14,160 nucleotides of DNA from JAVBQU01 sp031548675 (GTDB lineage Bacteria; Bacteroidota; Bacteroidia; Bacteroidales; P3): assembly GCA_031548675.1 (NCBI GenBank), contig JAVBQU010000222.1, positions 1 through 14,160 on the forward strand, written 5' to 3'. Of this stretch, positions 6,354-14,131 are shown piece by piece. How positions within the stretch are numbered: the first letter of the stretch is position 1; each line of letters starts with the position of its first letter. The position numbers were made by a program, and so were the translations under genes. The notes under the pieces are model-generated. The model ran no database searches. It saw only the letters and a list, made by a program, of their open reading frames with translations, and was not told the origin of the DNA.

Positions 6354-8402
6354 CTATTTTATTTCACTTCCATTATTCACATTTTCAGAAGGCGTAACAA
6401 AGCATAGTTTTCCATCCGAGTTTTCAGCCATCAAAATCATTCCCTGCGACATAATGCCTTTCAATTCTTTAGGCTCCAAATTTATCAGAACGCTTACTTT
6501 CTGTCCTATAATTTTTTCAGGTTCATAATGCTCAGCTATGCCGCTTACAATGGTACGCACATCTATGCCCGTATCTACTTTGAGCTTGAGCAGTTTCTTA
6601 GTTTTTGCGACTTTTTCCGCTTCAAGTATGGTCGCTGTGCGGATATCTATTTTCGCAAAATCATCAAACGAAATATTAGCTTGTGCAGGCTTGGCTGTTT
6701 TAGCTGCCTGTTCATTAGCTTTCTTGGTATTGAGCAATTTTTGTACCTGTTTTTCAATTACTTCGTCTTCTATTTTTTCAAATAAAAATGCGGGCTCATT
6801 AAGCAGATGCCCTTCGGGCAATAAATGAATACTTCCTGATTTCTCCCATTTTTGTTCCTGCATATTAAGCAATTGGCACAATTTTTGGGCAGTGAAAGGC
6901 AAAAAAGGCTCACAAACAATTGCCAGATTTGCACATATTTGTAAAGATATATTCAAAACGGTTTTTACACGCTCTTCATCTGTTTTAAAAATCTTCCACG
7001 GCTCGCAATCTGTAAGATACTTATTACCCAAACGTGCCAGATTCATCATTTCGGTCAAAGCTTCTCGGAAATGATAGGTTTCTATGGCAGAGCCTATTAA
7101 TTTGGGAAATTCTTTTATTTCTTCAATTACCTTGTTATCAATTTCATTCAACATTCCCAATGCAGGAATTTTTCCTCCGAAATATTTATGAGTCAGAACC
7201 ACTGTACGGTTTACAAAGTTTCCGAAAATGGCGAGAAGTTCATTATTATTTTTAGCCTGAAAATCTTTCCAAGTAAAGTCATTATCCTTGTTTTCAGGTG
7301 CATTTGAACATAAAACATAGCGTAGTACATCTTGCTTGCCGGGCATTTCTTCCAAATATTCATGCAGCCAAACAGCCCAGTTGCGTGAAGTAGAAATTTT
7401 ATCGCTTTCCAAATTCAAAAATTCATTCGCAGGAACATTTTCAGGCAGAATAAAACTGCCTTCGGCTTTCAACATCGCAGGGAATATAATGCAGTGGAAT
7501 ACAATATTATCCTTACCGATAAAATGTACCATTTTCGATTGAGGATCTTTCCAATATTTTTCCCAATCTGGGGTAAGTTCTTTGGTTGCAGATATATATC
7601 CGATAGGAGCATCGAACCAAACATAAAGAACTTTGCCTTCAGCTCCTTCGAGCGGAACCTTTACGCCCCAATCCAAATCGCGGGTTACCGAACGGGGTTG
7701 CAAACCTTGGTCTATCCACGATTTGCATTGTCCGTAAACATTGCTTTTCCAATCATTTTTATGACCTTGTAAAATCCATTCTCTCAACCAATTTTCGTAT
7801 TGGTCTAAAGGCAAAAACCAATGTTTGGTTTCTTTCAAAACCGGAACATTTCCACTGATAGCCGATTTCGGGTCAATTAAATCCGTAGCATTCAGTGATG
7901 TACCGCATTTTTCACATTGGTCTCCATACGCTTTTTCATTGTTACAATGCGGGCAGGTTCCTGTAATATAGCGGTCTGCCAAAAACTGATTACAAGCCTC
8001 ATCAAAATACTGCATAGAATATTTTTCGATAAAAGCTCCTTTGTCATATAAGGTTTTGAAAAATTCGGCAGCCGTTTCGTGATGTGTTTTATTCGATGTA
8101 CGCGAATAAATGTCAAATGAAATGCCCAAATCAGCCATAGATTTTTTGATAATTTCGTGATATCTGTCCACGATAACTTGAGGTTCAACACCTTCATTCC
8201 GGGCTTTGATAGTAATAGGTACGCCGTGTTCATCCGAACCTCCGATAAAAACCACATCTTCGTTCATCGAACGGAGATAGCGTGAATAAATATCCGCAGG
8301 AACATAAACGCCAGCTAAATGTCCGATATGAAGAGGTCCGTTTGCATACGGCAAAGCCGAAGTTACCAAATGTCTTTTGTAATCTTTTTGATTTGTGTAC
8401 AT
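6354..8402 (-). CDS. metG: Methionine--tRNA ligase (MetRS) with C-terminal tRNA-binding domain
   Basis: This 682-residue cytoplasmic enzyme charges initiator and elongator tRNA-Met. The class I HIGH motif is at residues 25-28. The zinc-binding knuckle uses Cys150, Cys153, Cys163 and Cys166. The KMSKS loop appears as KISTS at 335-339, a variant I recall as normal for Bacteroidetes. The anticodon-binding helical domain follows (about 390-540). After a charged linker rich in Lys and Ala, a C-terminal EMAP/Trbp111-like domain begins near residue 577 (ISFDDFAKIDIRTATI), which in other MetRS promotes dimerisation and tRNA binding. Length is standard for the family. The start lies about 20 bases after a TATCTTTG promoter box, and the conserved TSALPYANGPLHIGH block begins 14 residues in, both supporting this ATG. 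DUF58 lies downstream and may share the transcript. Confidence 0.98.
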   Translation of the reverse strand: MYTNQKDYKRHLVTSALPYANGPLHIGHLAGVYVPADIYSRYLRSMNEDVVFIGGSDEHGVPITIKARNEGVEPQVIVDRYHEIIKKSMADLGISFDIYSRTSNKTHHETAAEFFKTLYDKGAFIEKYSMQYFDEACNQFLADRYITGTCPHCNNEKAYGDQCEKCGTSLNATDLIDPKSAISGNVPVLKETKHWFLPLDQYENWLREWILQGHKNDWKSNVYGQCKSWIDQGLQPRSVTRDLDWGVKVPLEGAEGKVLYVWFDAPIGYISATKELTPDWEKYWKDPQSKMVHFIGKDNIVFHCIIFPAMLKAEGSFILPENVPANEFLNLESDKISTSRNWAVWLHEYLEEMPGKQDVLRYVLCSNAPENKDNDFTWKDFQAKNNNELLAIFGNFVNRTVVLTHKYFGGKIPALGMLNEIDNKVIEEIKEFPKLIGSAIETYHFREALTEMMNLARLGNKYLTDCEPWKIFKTDEERVKTVLNISLQICANLAIVCEPFLPFTAQKLCQLLNMQEQKWEKSGSIHLLPEGHLLNEPAFLFEKIEDEVIEKQVQKLLNTKKANEQAAKTAKPAQANISFDDFAKIDIRTATILEAEKVAKTKKLLKLKVDTGIDVRTIVSGIAEHYEPEKIIGQKVSVLINLEPKELKGIMSQGMILMAENSDGKLCFVTPSENVNNGSEIK

Positions 8403-8422
8403 ATCATTGTGAGTTTGATATG

Positions 8423-8430
8423 CAAAGATA
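8423..8430 (-). promoter_or_regulatory. -7 box for metG
   Basis: The minus strand reads TATCTTTG, an exact TAnnTTTG match, ending about 20 bases before the ATG, so the leader would be roughly 14 bases. The upstream element is poor (TCTG at a spacing of 18). It is identical to the -7 boxes before the TetR operon and rlmN. Confidence 0.6.
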
Positions 8431-8520
8431 CGGAAATTTCAGGAAGCACAGATTTAACAATAAGAGCATATTCAGAAGCCGTTAAAAAATAACTAGAGAT
8501 GCTTTTTATAATACAATTTA

Positions 8521-8566
8521 CTACATAGACACATAGTTTTTCTATGATTCCTATGTGCCTACATGG
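8521..8566. repeat. CATAG/CTATG-rich inverted repeat
   Basis: CACATAG (8530-8536) and CTATGTG (8551-8557) pair perfectly. The imperfect arms extend to 8521-8536 and 8551-8566 with four mismatches, and a smaller CATAG-TTTTT-CTATG hairpin is nested at 8532-8545. It lies between the end of the four-gene operon and the metG promoter. Sequences of this CATAG/CTATG type are, from memory, frequent between genes in Bacteroidetes. No clear T-tract follows on either strand, so a terminator call is not made. Confidence 0.5.
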
Positions 8567-8622
8567 TAAGAATCACTCATTTTGAAAGCTCAAACAACTT
8601 CTAAATAAGAACTGTAATATAT

Positions 8623-9147
8623 TTAAATTCCTGATTTCAAAAGCTTTTTTATTGAATGTTTTATCATACTTGGAACAATCAATTGATGAAATGGATAAAT
8701 TACATAGAAGTAAATATATCCCAACCCATTATGAAATGCCACAACTGATGAAACTGTAATATTATACTGCTCCGGATTTATTTTATCTAACTTAATTGAA
8801 AAATACATTTTTAAGTGCTTATCATCAGCACAAATCAGCGTTTCGTTATCCGATTTTGCAATTACATTAACAAATCCATAATTTCCACCATTCATGATGG
8901 CTTCTTTCAATTTTTCTTTGCTCCTGTTACTCCCCGCCTGTATACCAAAAGGTTTTACAATCCAGTCTCTTAACCTAAATAGGTAATCAATCCATTTGGG
9001 AGAATATGTCCAGAAAGCGAGCATAAAATCATCCGGAGTAAATTCTTTTTTACATAAAAAACTACATTCAAAAGCATCCGAATAATTTCCCGGAAGATAA
9101 ACCGAAATTAAATCTATTCTTGAAATATCTTTTCTGCGAACTTTCAT
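8623..9147 (-). CDS. DUF2867 family protein
   Basis: This 174-residue protein fits DUF2867 by its block order: YSDAFE (22-27), PKWIDYLFRLRD (50-61) followed by VKPFG, ADDKHL (107-112), and a C-terminal VAFHNGLGYIYF...YPFHQLIVP stretch (about 136-159). The family has no established biochemical role that I know of. There is no N-terminal signal peptide; the hydrophobic C-terminal stretch could associate with a membrane. It is the last gene of the TetR-controlled operon, and its ATG overlaps the stop of the preceding membrane-protein gene by four bases, indicating translational coupling. A plain stop at 8623 is followed by a CATAG-rich inverted repeat about 60 bases on. Confidence 0.85.
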   Translation of the reverse strand: MKVRRKDISRIDLISVYLPGNYSDAFECSFLCKKEFTPDDFMLAFWTYSPKWIDYLFRLRDWIVKPFGIQAGSNRSKEKLKEAIMNGGNYGFVNVIAKSDNETLICADDKHLKMYFSIKLDKINPEQYNITVSSVVAFHNGLGYIYFYVIYPFHQLIVPSMIKHSIKKLLKSGI

Positions 9148-9548
9148 AAAGCTTTATGAATACCTAAGATTATCAATACAGAAGCAATCAAAAATAATAT
9201 CCATTGTCCTTGATTCAAATAATTTACGGTTCGGGCTTTAGAAAAACACAATGTTAATAACCACGATATGAGATAACCTACATAAAGCAATGTAATAAAC
9301 AGCAATAAATAAAAATTAAAAGGGATGATACAAACACCTGTAAGAAAAATAAAAACAGAAGTTAATAACAAATCAATGCTTACCATTTGAAAAGTACCAC
9401 GTCCCATAAGCCAGAATCCAAACATTTTTTCAGATTCAATGTTTTGTTTACGTGGATTTAGATTACGATAATCTTTGTCGCCTGCTATCATGTGTATGAG
9501 CAGAGAGATAAAAAGAAATATTCCTGCTGAAATAAACCAATAATTCAT
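9144..9548 (-). CDS. Small four-helix integral membrane protein
   Basis: I do not recognise a named family. The 134 residues contain about four hydrophobic segments (near 3-22, 55-73, 77-102 and 114-131), so the protein should sit in the inner membrane, with a polar loop (GDKDYRNLNPRKQ, 23-35) after the first helix. His19 inside helix 1 and the acidic/Asn-rich loop after it are the only distinctive polar features. No transporter or enzyme motif is visible. It is the third gene of the operon: its start overlaps the tetR-type gene by four bases and its end overlaps the DUF2867 gene by four bases. Co-expression with a ligand-sensing repressor makes a role in envelope stress or handling of a small hydrophobic compound possible, but this is inference. 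Confidence 0.8.
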   Translation of the reverse strand: MNYWFISAGIFLFISLLIHMIAGDKDYRNLNPRKQNIESEKMFGFWLMGRGTFQMVSIDLLLTSVFIFLTGVCIIPFNFYLLLFITLLYVGYLISWLLTLCFSKARTVNYLNQGQWILFLIASVLIILGIHKAL

Positions 9549-10075
9549 TTTGTGGATTTATAAAATAGATTATACAAATGTTTAAAATGCTCTTTCGATA
9601 TATTCGGGCATAATTGCTGAACCCCAATCAATGCGCCATATTCCAAAATAGCATAATCTTTAGCTGCCGTCTTTTCCATACCTGATTGTATATTTAAGCT
9701 AATCAGGTATTCCATCCGCATATCATCAACCTGCTGCACATACTTTCTAACGATTTCGTTCGAGAAACTCCATGCCCGAATTACCTGCTCTGCTTTTTGT
9801 GAAGCCGATGCCGCTAAGTCATTTAGCCGTATATGTTTTTCGTCAATATTTGTAATTGCTTCCGTTGCGGTTATAAAATCGACAGTATTCTTTTCCATCC
9901 AATACTCCATCAAGGCAGCGATATATCCGTCAATATTTTTAAAATGATGATAAAAAGAGCCTTTGGTTACTTTTAGTATAGTACACATGTTATCAATCGT
10001 AATCTTCTGAAAACCATCATTCGCTAATATTTTCAACCCTTCTTCAAACCAATTTTTTTTATCTACTTTTTTCAT
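9545..10075 (-). CDS. TetR/AcrR-type transcriptional repressor
   Basis: The 176-residue protein has the standard TetR N-terminal DNA-binding helix-turn-helix: GLKILANDGFQKITIDNMCTI, then the recognition part VTKGSFYHHFKNIDGYIAAL (about residues 36-55), where TKGSFYHHF is the family hallmark. The C-terminal 120 residues are helical and variable, as expected for a ligand-binding and dimerisation domain, and the ligand cannot be read from sequence. The gene is second in its operon. Its start overlaps the upstream gene by 17 bases and its stop overlaps the next gene by four. A perfect 19-base palindrome just downstream of the operon promoter is the likely binding site, so negative autoregulation relieved by a small molecule is inferred. 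Confidence 0.93.
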   Translation of the reverse strand: MKKVDKKNWFEEGLKILANDGFQKITIDNMCTILKVTKGSFYHHFKNIDGYIAALMEYWMEKNTVDFITATEAITNIDEKHIRLNDLAASASQKAEQVIRAWSFSNEIVRKYVQQVDDMRMEYLISLNIQSGMEKTAAKDYAILEYGALIGVQQLCPNISKEHFKHLYNLFYKSTK

Positions 10076-10469
10076 CTCTGTTACTTGATTTAATTAAACT
10101 GATAGTAAAGCATAGCGTTGAAAATAGCAAGAATGAGTAAGCCAAAGGATGGAAATAAATTATTGCAAGCACAGATGCGATAAGCGAAAGCAATATATTT
10201 ACGATAACAACTGACTTATTAGGCTGTTTAATCATAAGTGCCTGTAATCCGAATGCAAAAAGCATAAACCCCATTGTAGTGCTGAATCCTGTATAGAATT
10301 GCATCAAATTGTGCTGTCCCATAAATTCAAAAGAAGTTCTTTTCATTATTATTAATGTTTGCAATACATTTTCGCTAAGTCTATCTTTCGAGAATTGCGA
10401 AATAATATGCATCACACCTAGCACCATGTAAGCAATTGCCCCTAGTTTGAAGTAATTTAATCTTTTCAT
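10059..10469 (-). CDS. Small membrane protein, first gene of the TetR operon
   Basis: I choose the ATG at 10469 (136 residues, starting MKRLNYFKLG). The frame stays open to 10550, but that extension contains the operon promoter and operator and reads as non-protein-like. The protein has about four hydrophobic segments (near 9-25, 58-79, 87-104 and 108-126) and a short basic tail, indicating an inner-membrane protein. Between helices 1 and 2 lies a polar loop with SQFSKDRLSEN and KRTSFEFMGQ, and His21 follows helix 1. No family is recognised with confidence. Its end overlaps the TetR-type gene by 17 bases, so the two are translated from one message. Together with the other small membrane protein it gives the operon two four-helix proteins of similar size. 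Confidence 0.8.
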   Translation of the reverse strand: MKRLNYFKLGAIAYMVLGVMHIISQFSKDRLSENVLQTLIIMKRTSFEFMGQHNLMQFYTGFSTTMGFMLFAFGLQALMIKQPNKSVVIVNILLSLIASVLAIIYFHPLAYSFLLFSTLCFTISLIKSSNRDEKSR

Positions 10470-10489
10470 AGTTAGTACTTTTAATAAAT

Positions 10490-10508
10490 ATACCATACTG
10501 TATGGTAT
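10490..10508. promoter_or_regulatory. Perfect 19-base palindrome, likely TetR operator
   Basis: ATACCATAC-T-GTATGGTAT has nine-base arms that are exact reverse complements around one central base. It begins one base downstream of the -7 box on the minus strand and covers the predicted transcription start near 10503. Length, symmetry and position are those of a TetR-family operator, and the TetR-type gene is in the operon it controls. Confidence 0.82.
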
Positions 10509-10509
10509 G

Positions 10510-10540
10510 CAAAGATATAAATTATTTTGAATCATACAAA
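10510..10540 (-). promoter_or_regulatory. Promoter of the four-gene TetR operon
   Basis: On the minus strand TTTG (10540-10537) is followed after exactly 19 bases by TATCTTTG (10517-10510). This is the best match to the Bacteroidetes promoter consensus in the window. The predicted start near 10503 leaves a leader of about 34 bases before the ATG at 10469. Confidence 0.82.
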
Positions 10541-10681
10541 AAGTTTTCATTTATAGAATGCTATTGACTTAAATAGTTACATTTAATTTAAACATAAATA
10601 AGTTCTTAAAATTTGATTTCCATAGCTTTATTAATTATAGAATTATTTATGTTTGATAAAAACCTTTCAGTCAAATTTCTG

Positions 10682-10689
10682 TATCTTTG
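10682..10689 (+). promoter_or_regulatory. -7 box for rlmN
   Basis: TATCTTTG is an exact TAnnTTTG match 24 bases before the ATG at 10713. A TTTG occurs upstream at 10652-10655, but the spacing (26 bases) is too long, so the -33 element is uncertain. Its position inside the open frame that starts at TTG 10653 argues against that longer start. Confidence 0.55.
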
Positions 10690-10712
10690 CATCTTTGTCA
10701 GATAATAAAATC

Positions 10713-11735
10713 ATGCCTCAGGAATTTTTATTCGGAAAAACTAAAAATGAGCTGCAAAGCCTTGTAGCAGATTCAGGTATGCCGAAATTTACAGCCGGAC
10801 AGCTTTGTGATTGGCTGTATAAAAAAAATATTACATCTATTCAGGCAATGACAAACCTTTCTCAACAAAACAGAAATCTGCTCGAACAGCATTTTCAGTT
10901 AGGGTTGAATCTGCCTACAGATATGCAAACTTCTGCTGACAGAACTAAAAAGTATCTGTTCCCTGTTGATGATGGGCAATTTATAGAATCCGTATATATT
11001 CCAGATAAGGAAAGAGCCACAATCTGTGTCTCGTCGCAGGTAGGTTGCAGAATGGGTTGCCGCTTTTGTATGACAGCCCGTCAAGGCTTTAAACAGCATC
11101 TTACAGTAAGGGAAATCCTTAATCAAATTCAAAGCCTGCCTGAAAGAGAGCATTTGACCAATATTGTATTTATGGGTATGGGCGAACCTTTGGATAATTA
11201 TGAAAATGTAAAAAAGAGCCTCGAAATCCTGACTTCGGAATGGGGCTACGGTATGAGCCCCCGCCGGATAACCGTTTCAAGTATAGGAATTATTCCGGAA
11301 ATGGTACGTTTTATAAACGAAACCGAATGCCATTTGGCAATCAGCCTGCATAATCCTTTTCACGAAGAACGGATGGAATTAGTTCCTTTTGAAAAAAAAT
11401 ATCCGATACAAGAAGTTCTAAAAGAAATTCGGAAAATACGCTGGGAAGGTCAGCGGCGTATTTCTTTCGAATATATTATGTTTAAAGGAATTAATAATAC
11501 TCCGCAACATGCGGATGCTTTAGCTCAGTTATTAAAAGGAATTGTATGCCGGATTAACTTAATTCGTTTTCATGCCATTCCTGATAGTCCTTTGCAGGGT
11601 TGCAGCGAAGAGAATATGATTGCTTTTCGCGATAGGCTTTCATCTGCCGGAATCACAACCACCATACGGGCATCTCGAGGCGAAGATATTTTGGCAGCTT
11701 GCGGACTACTTTCTACTTTAAAAAATAGACCATAA
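10713..11735 (+). CDS. rlmN: Dual-specificity RNA methyltransferase RlmN (23S rRNA A2503 / tRNA A37)
   Basis: From the ATG at 10713 the product is 340 residues. It is a radical-SAM enzyme that methylates C2 of A2503 in 23S rRNA and, in E. coli, A37 of some tRNAs. The [4Fe-4S] cysteines are in CRMGCRFC (Cys112, Cys116, Cys119). The methyl-carrier and resolving cysteines of the mechanism match Cys330 (near the C-terminus, in ILAACG) and Cys105 (in ICVSSQVG). Other family blocks are visible: FMGMGEPLDNY (153-163), a SAM-contacting SSIG (189-192) and ISLHNP (210-215). The N-terminal helical RNA-binding part is intact. An upstream in-frame TTG at 10653 would add 20 residues, but it spans the promoter box and is rejected. 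The S41 protease gene follows after seven bases. Confidence 0.97.
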   Translation: MPQEFLFGKTKNELQSLVADSGMPKFTAGQLCDWLYKKNITSIQAMTNLSQQNRNLLEQHFQLGLNLPTDMQTSADRTKKYLFPVDDGQFIESVYIPDKERATICVSSQVGCRMGCRFCMTARQGFKQHLTVREILNQIQSLPEREHLTNIVFMGMGEPLDNYENVKKSLEILTSEWGYGMSPRRITVSSIGIIPEMVRFINETECHLAISLHNPFHEERMELVPFEKKYPIQEVLKEIRKIRWEGQRRISFEYIMFKGINNTPQHADALAQLLKGIVCRINLIRFHAIPDSPLQGCSEENMIAFRDRLSSAGITTTIRASRGEDILAACGLLSTLKNRP

Positions 11736-11742
11736 ATATTAT

Positions 11743-13350
11743 ATGAATAAAATACAACGCCCCTTACTATTGATTTCCATGCTTTTATTGGGCATTTGGA
11801 TAGGACTTAAATTAGAATCTTCCATTCAATCTGGAAAATTGCAAGAACTATTTTCCAGAACTTATTCTTCGTCTGAAAACAAAATTGATGATGTTCTGTC
11901 GTTAATCAAGCGGGAATATGTAGATACGGTCAATATTTCGCAATTGCAGGACGATGCGATTGTACAAATGCTCAAGAACCTCGACCCGCATACGGTTTAT
12001 ATTCCAGCTTCGGAACTTACCGAAGTAAATGAATCTTTGCAAAGTAAATTTGAAGGAATTGGTGTGCAGTTCAGGATTATAGACGATACAATTACTGTAA
12101 TTATGCCTATTGCCGGAGGACCTTCTGCCAAAGTGGGCATTCTAGCCGGCGACCGTATTGTAAAGGTAAATGATACAGTAGTGGCAGGAGTTGGTATTAA
12201 GGATGTGGATGTAATGAAAAAGCTCAAAGGACCTAAAAATACCAAAGTAAAGCTTACTATGGCTCGGAACGGGTTGAAAAAAACGCTTGATTTTATAGTT
12301 ATTCGTGATGTGATTCCAACCTATAGTATTGATTACAGCGGAATGATTACTAATCAAATAGGATATATAAAAGTAAGCAAATTTTCATCGACGACTTATG
12401 CCGAATTTAAGAAAGCATTAACCTCGTTGGTAGATCAAAAAATGAAAAAACTGATAGTTGACCTTAGAGGAAACGGCGGTGGTTTTTTGAATGAAGTAAT
12501 TAAAATGTCAGATGAGTTCTTGAAAAAAGACCAGATGATTGTGTACACCAAAGGTCGCAACCGTACTTCAGAAATAGCACGTGCTACCAGCGAAGGCAGT
12601 TTTGAAAATGGTGAATTGGTTATTTTAATTGATGAATTTTCGGCATCGGCAAGCGAGATTATGGCAGGGGCTATTCAGGATAATGACCGTGGAACAATAG
12701 TTGGACGGCGTTCGTTTGGTAAGGGTTTGGTACAAGAGCAGATTCCTTTGCGAGACGGTTCGGCTCTCCGCCTTACAGTTGCACGGTATTATACGCCCAC
12801 GGGACGCTGTATTCAACGCCCTTATATTCATGGGGATGATAATGATTATTTTGAAGATTTAGCCCATCGTTACGAATCAGGCGAATTGGAACATCCGGAA
12901 AGTATTAAATTCCCTGATAGTTTGGCATTTAAAACTCCCAAAGGTAAAAAAGTTTATGGCGGCGGCGGTATTATGCCCGATGTGTTTGTTCCTTATCAAT
13001 CCGATACCTTGATAGTTTATTATAACAAACTTTTATCCAAAGGCTTAATCTATCAATTTGCATTTGAATATACAGATAAAAACCGTTCAAAACTAAATCA
13101 ATACAAATCGTTTAGCGATTTTAATACACAATTTATAGTTACAGATAATCTTTTCAATGAACTTGTTCAATATGCTGAAAGTAAGGGAATAAACAGAGAT
13201 GCAAGAAGTATTGCTAAGTATGGCAATGATATGAAAATATTATTCAAAGCCTATATTGCCCGCAATCTTTACGACGACAAAGGCTTTTATCCGGTATATT
13301 TCCTCATTGATAAGGATTTGAAAAAGGCATTGGATATTTTGAAAAGATAA
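11743..13350 (+). CDS. C-terminal processing (tail-specific) serine protease, peptidase family S41A with PDZ domain
   Basis: The 535-residue protein has an N-terminal signal/anchor helix (residues 7-22), so the protease should face the periplasm. The expected order follows: an N-terminal cap (about 45-100), a PDZ domain (about 102-190, with the FEGIGVQF block and GILAGDRIVKVND), and the S41 core. In the core, DLRGNGGG (240-247) precedes the nucleophile region SASASE (300-305) and SFGKG (324-328). By alignment with E. coli Prc, whose Ser-Lys spacing is 25, the catalytic dyad is Ser302 and Lys327. A C-terminal extension of about 115 residues is helical and common in Bacteroidetes members. Such enzymes trim the C-termini of exported proteins; the substrate here is unknown. 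The start lies seven bases after rlmN, and the beta-barrel gene follows after four, suggesting one transcript. Confidence 0.94.
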   Translation: MNKIQRPLLLISMLLLGIWIGLKLESSIQSGKLQELFSRTYSSSENKIDDVLSLIKREYVDTVNISQLQDDAIVQMLKNLDPHTVYIPASELTEVNESLQSKFEGIGVQFRIIDDTITVIMPIAGGPSAKVGILAGDRIVKVNDTVVAGVGIKDVDVMKKLKGPKNTKVKLTMARNGLKKTLDFIVIRDVIPTYSIDYSGMITNQIGYIKVSKFSSTTYAEFKKALTSLVDQKMKKLIVDLRGNGGGFLNEVIKMSDEFLKKDQMIVYTKGRNRTSEIARATSEGSFENGELVILIDEFSASASEIMAGAIQDNDRGTIVGRRSFGKGLVQEQIPLRDGSALRLTVARYYTPTGRCIQRPYIHGDDNDYFEDLAHRYESGELEHPESIKFPDSLAFKTPKGKKVYGGGGIMPDVFVPYQSDTLIVYYNKLLSKGLIYQFAFEYTDKNRSKLNQYKSFSDFNTQFIVTDNLFNELVQYAESKGINRDARSIAKYGNDMKILFKAYIARNLYDDKGFYPVYFLIDKDLKKALDILKR

Positions 13351-13354
13351 ATTT

Positions 13355-13978
13355 ATGAATAGAAATATTTTGCCGACAATTTTTTTATTATTCATTAATT
13401 GTTCTTTATTCGCACAATTAAATGTTTGGGGTAATTTAGGGATAAATTATTCTATTATTAATACTCATAGTAATAAAGAATTTGATATAACGCCTAAATA
13501 TGGAATTAATCTAGGAATTGCCTTGCCATTTTCTTTTAATAATTATTTTGCTGTTGAACCTGAAGTTTGCATTGCTCAAAAAGGTGCGGCATTGGTTAAT
13601 AAAACCTATACGGCTTCAGATTTTTTTGATAGTTATGATATGAAATTTACCTATATCGAAATCCCGGTTTCATTAAAAGCAAGTATTACCTATAAACAAA
13701 TGTCATGTTTTATAAAGGGAGGTTTTTATTTAGATTGTAAAATATGGGAAAAATCGGAAAATATAGGAGGTTGTACGGTTGCACTTTGCAATAATCCTAA
13801 TTTTCACAGACCGTTTGATTATGGTTTTCAAGGAGGTATTGGAATAGAATTGTTTAAAAAATTTAGCCTTCAAAGCAGACTGTATTGTGGCTTATATGAT
13901 ATTTTAGGTTACAAAAATTCGGATGAATATTATTCAAATGTTGCCGTTAATTTTTCTCTCGGATATAAATTCAAATAA
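13355..13978 (+). CDS. Outer-membrane beta-barrel protein (PorT-like / OMP_b-brl_2 type)
   Basis: The 207-residue product begins with a signal peptide (MNRN, hydrophobic core 5-16, cleavage likely after the Ala of LFAQ near residue 20). The mature part alternates polar and aromatic/hydrophobic residues in about eight strand-like stretches. Examples are NVWGNLGINYSI, YGINLGIAL, FAVEPEVCIAQKG, KFTYIEIPVSLKAS, SCFIKGGFYLD and FDYGFQGGIGIEL. It ends in NFSLGYKFK. This pattern, including EPEV and IEIPVSLK, is typical of small Bacteroidetes porins of the outer-membrane beta-barrel family. A possible disulfide pair is present in a loop (GGCTVALC). Function is unknown. It follows the S41 protease by four bases and is probably co-transcribed. 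The base composition is AT-rich like the surroundings. Confidence 0.85.
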   Translation: MNRNILPTIFLLFINCSLFAQLNVWGNLGINYSIINTHSNKEFDITPKYGINLGIALPFSFNNYFAVEPEVCIAQKGAALVNKTYTASDFFDSYDMKFTYIEIPVSLKASITYKQMSCFIKGGFYLDCKIWEKSENIGGCTVALCNNPNFHRPFDYGFQGGIGIELFKKFSLQSRLYCGLYDILGYKNSDEYYSNVAVNFSLGYKFK

Positions 13979-14059
13979 ATAAAATTTCACCAATTAATTT
14001 AAATTACTATATAACAGTAGTTTATATTTTTCTGATAAAGATTTCTAAAAAAATAAGTA

Positions 14060-14090
14060 TTTGATAATAAACGATTTTTATCGTACTTTG
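14060..14090 (+). promoter_or_regulatory. Promoter for the gene starting at 14132
   Basis: TTTG at 14060-14063 is followed by TACTTTG at 14084-14090. The -7 box lacks one base of the TAnnTTTG consensus, but the TTTG-to-TTTG distance is the usual one. The predicted start near 14097 would give a leader of about 35 bases. Confidence 0.6.
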
Positions 14091-14131
14091 CAAGGTAAAT
14101 CCATTAATTAAAATTTATAGATATAATAATT

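Noticed and set aside
6304..8257. Many open frames of 60-121 codons in other frames of the metG region
   Set aside because: They are shadows of metG with no protein-like features or signals of their own.
8413..8485. Upstream part of a plus-strand frame overlapping the metG promoter
   Set aside because: Most of the frame is antisense to metG, and the rest is AT-rich intergenic DNA with no start signals.
10470..10550. N-terminal extension of the first TetR-operon gene to an ATG at 10550
   Set aside because: The extension covers the TTTG-N19-TATCTTTG promoter and the 19-base operator; the ATG at 10469 lies properly downstream.
10653..10712. TTG start adding 20 residues to RlmN
   Set aside because: The stretch contains the TATCTTTG box, and RlmN homology begins after the ATG at 10713.
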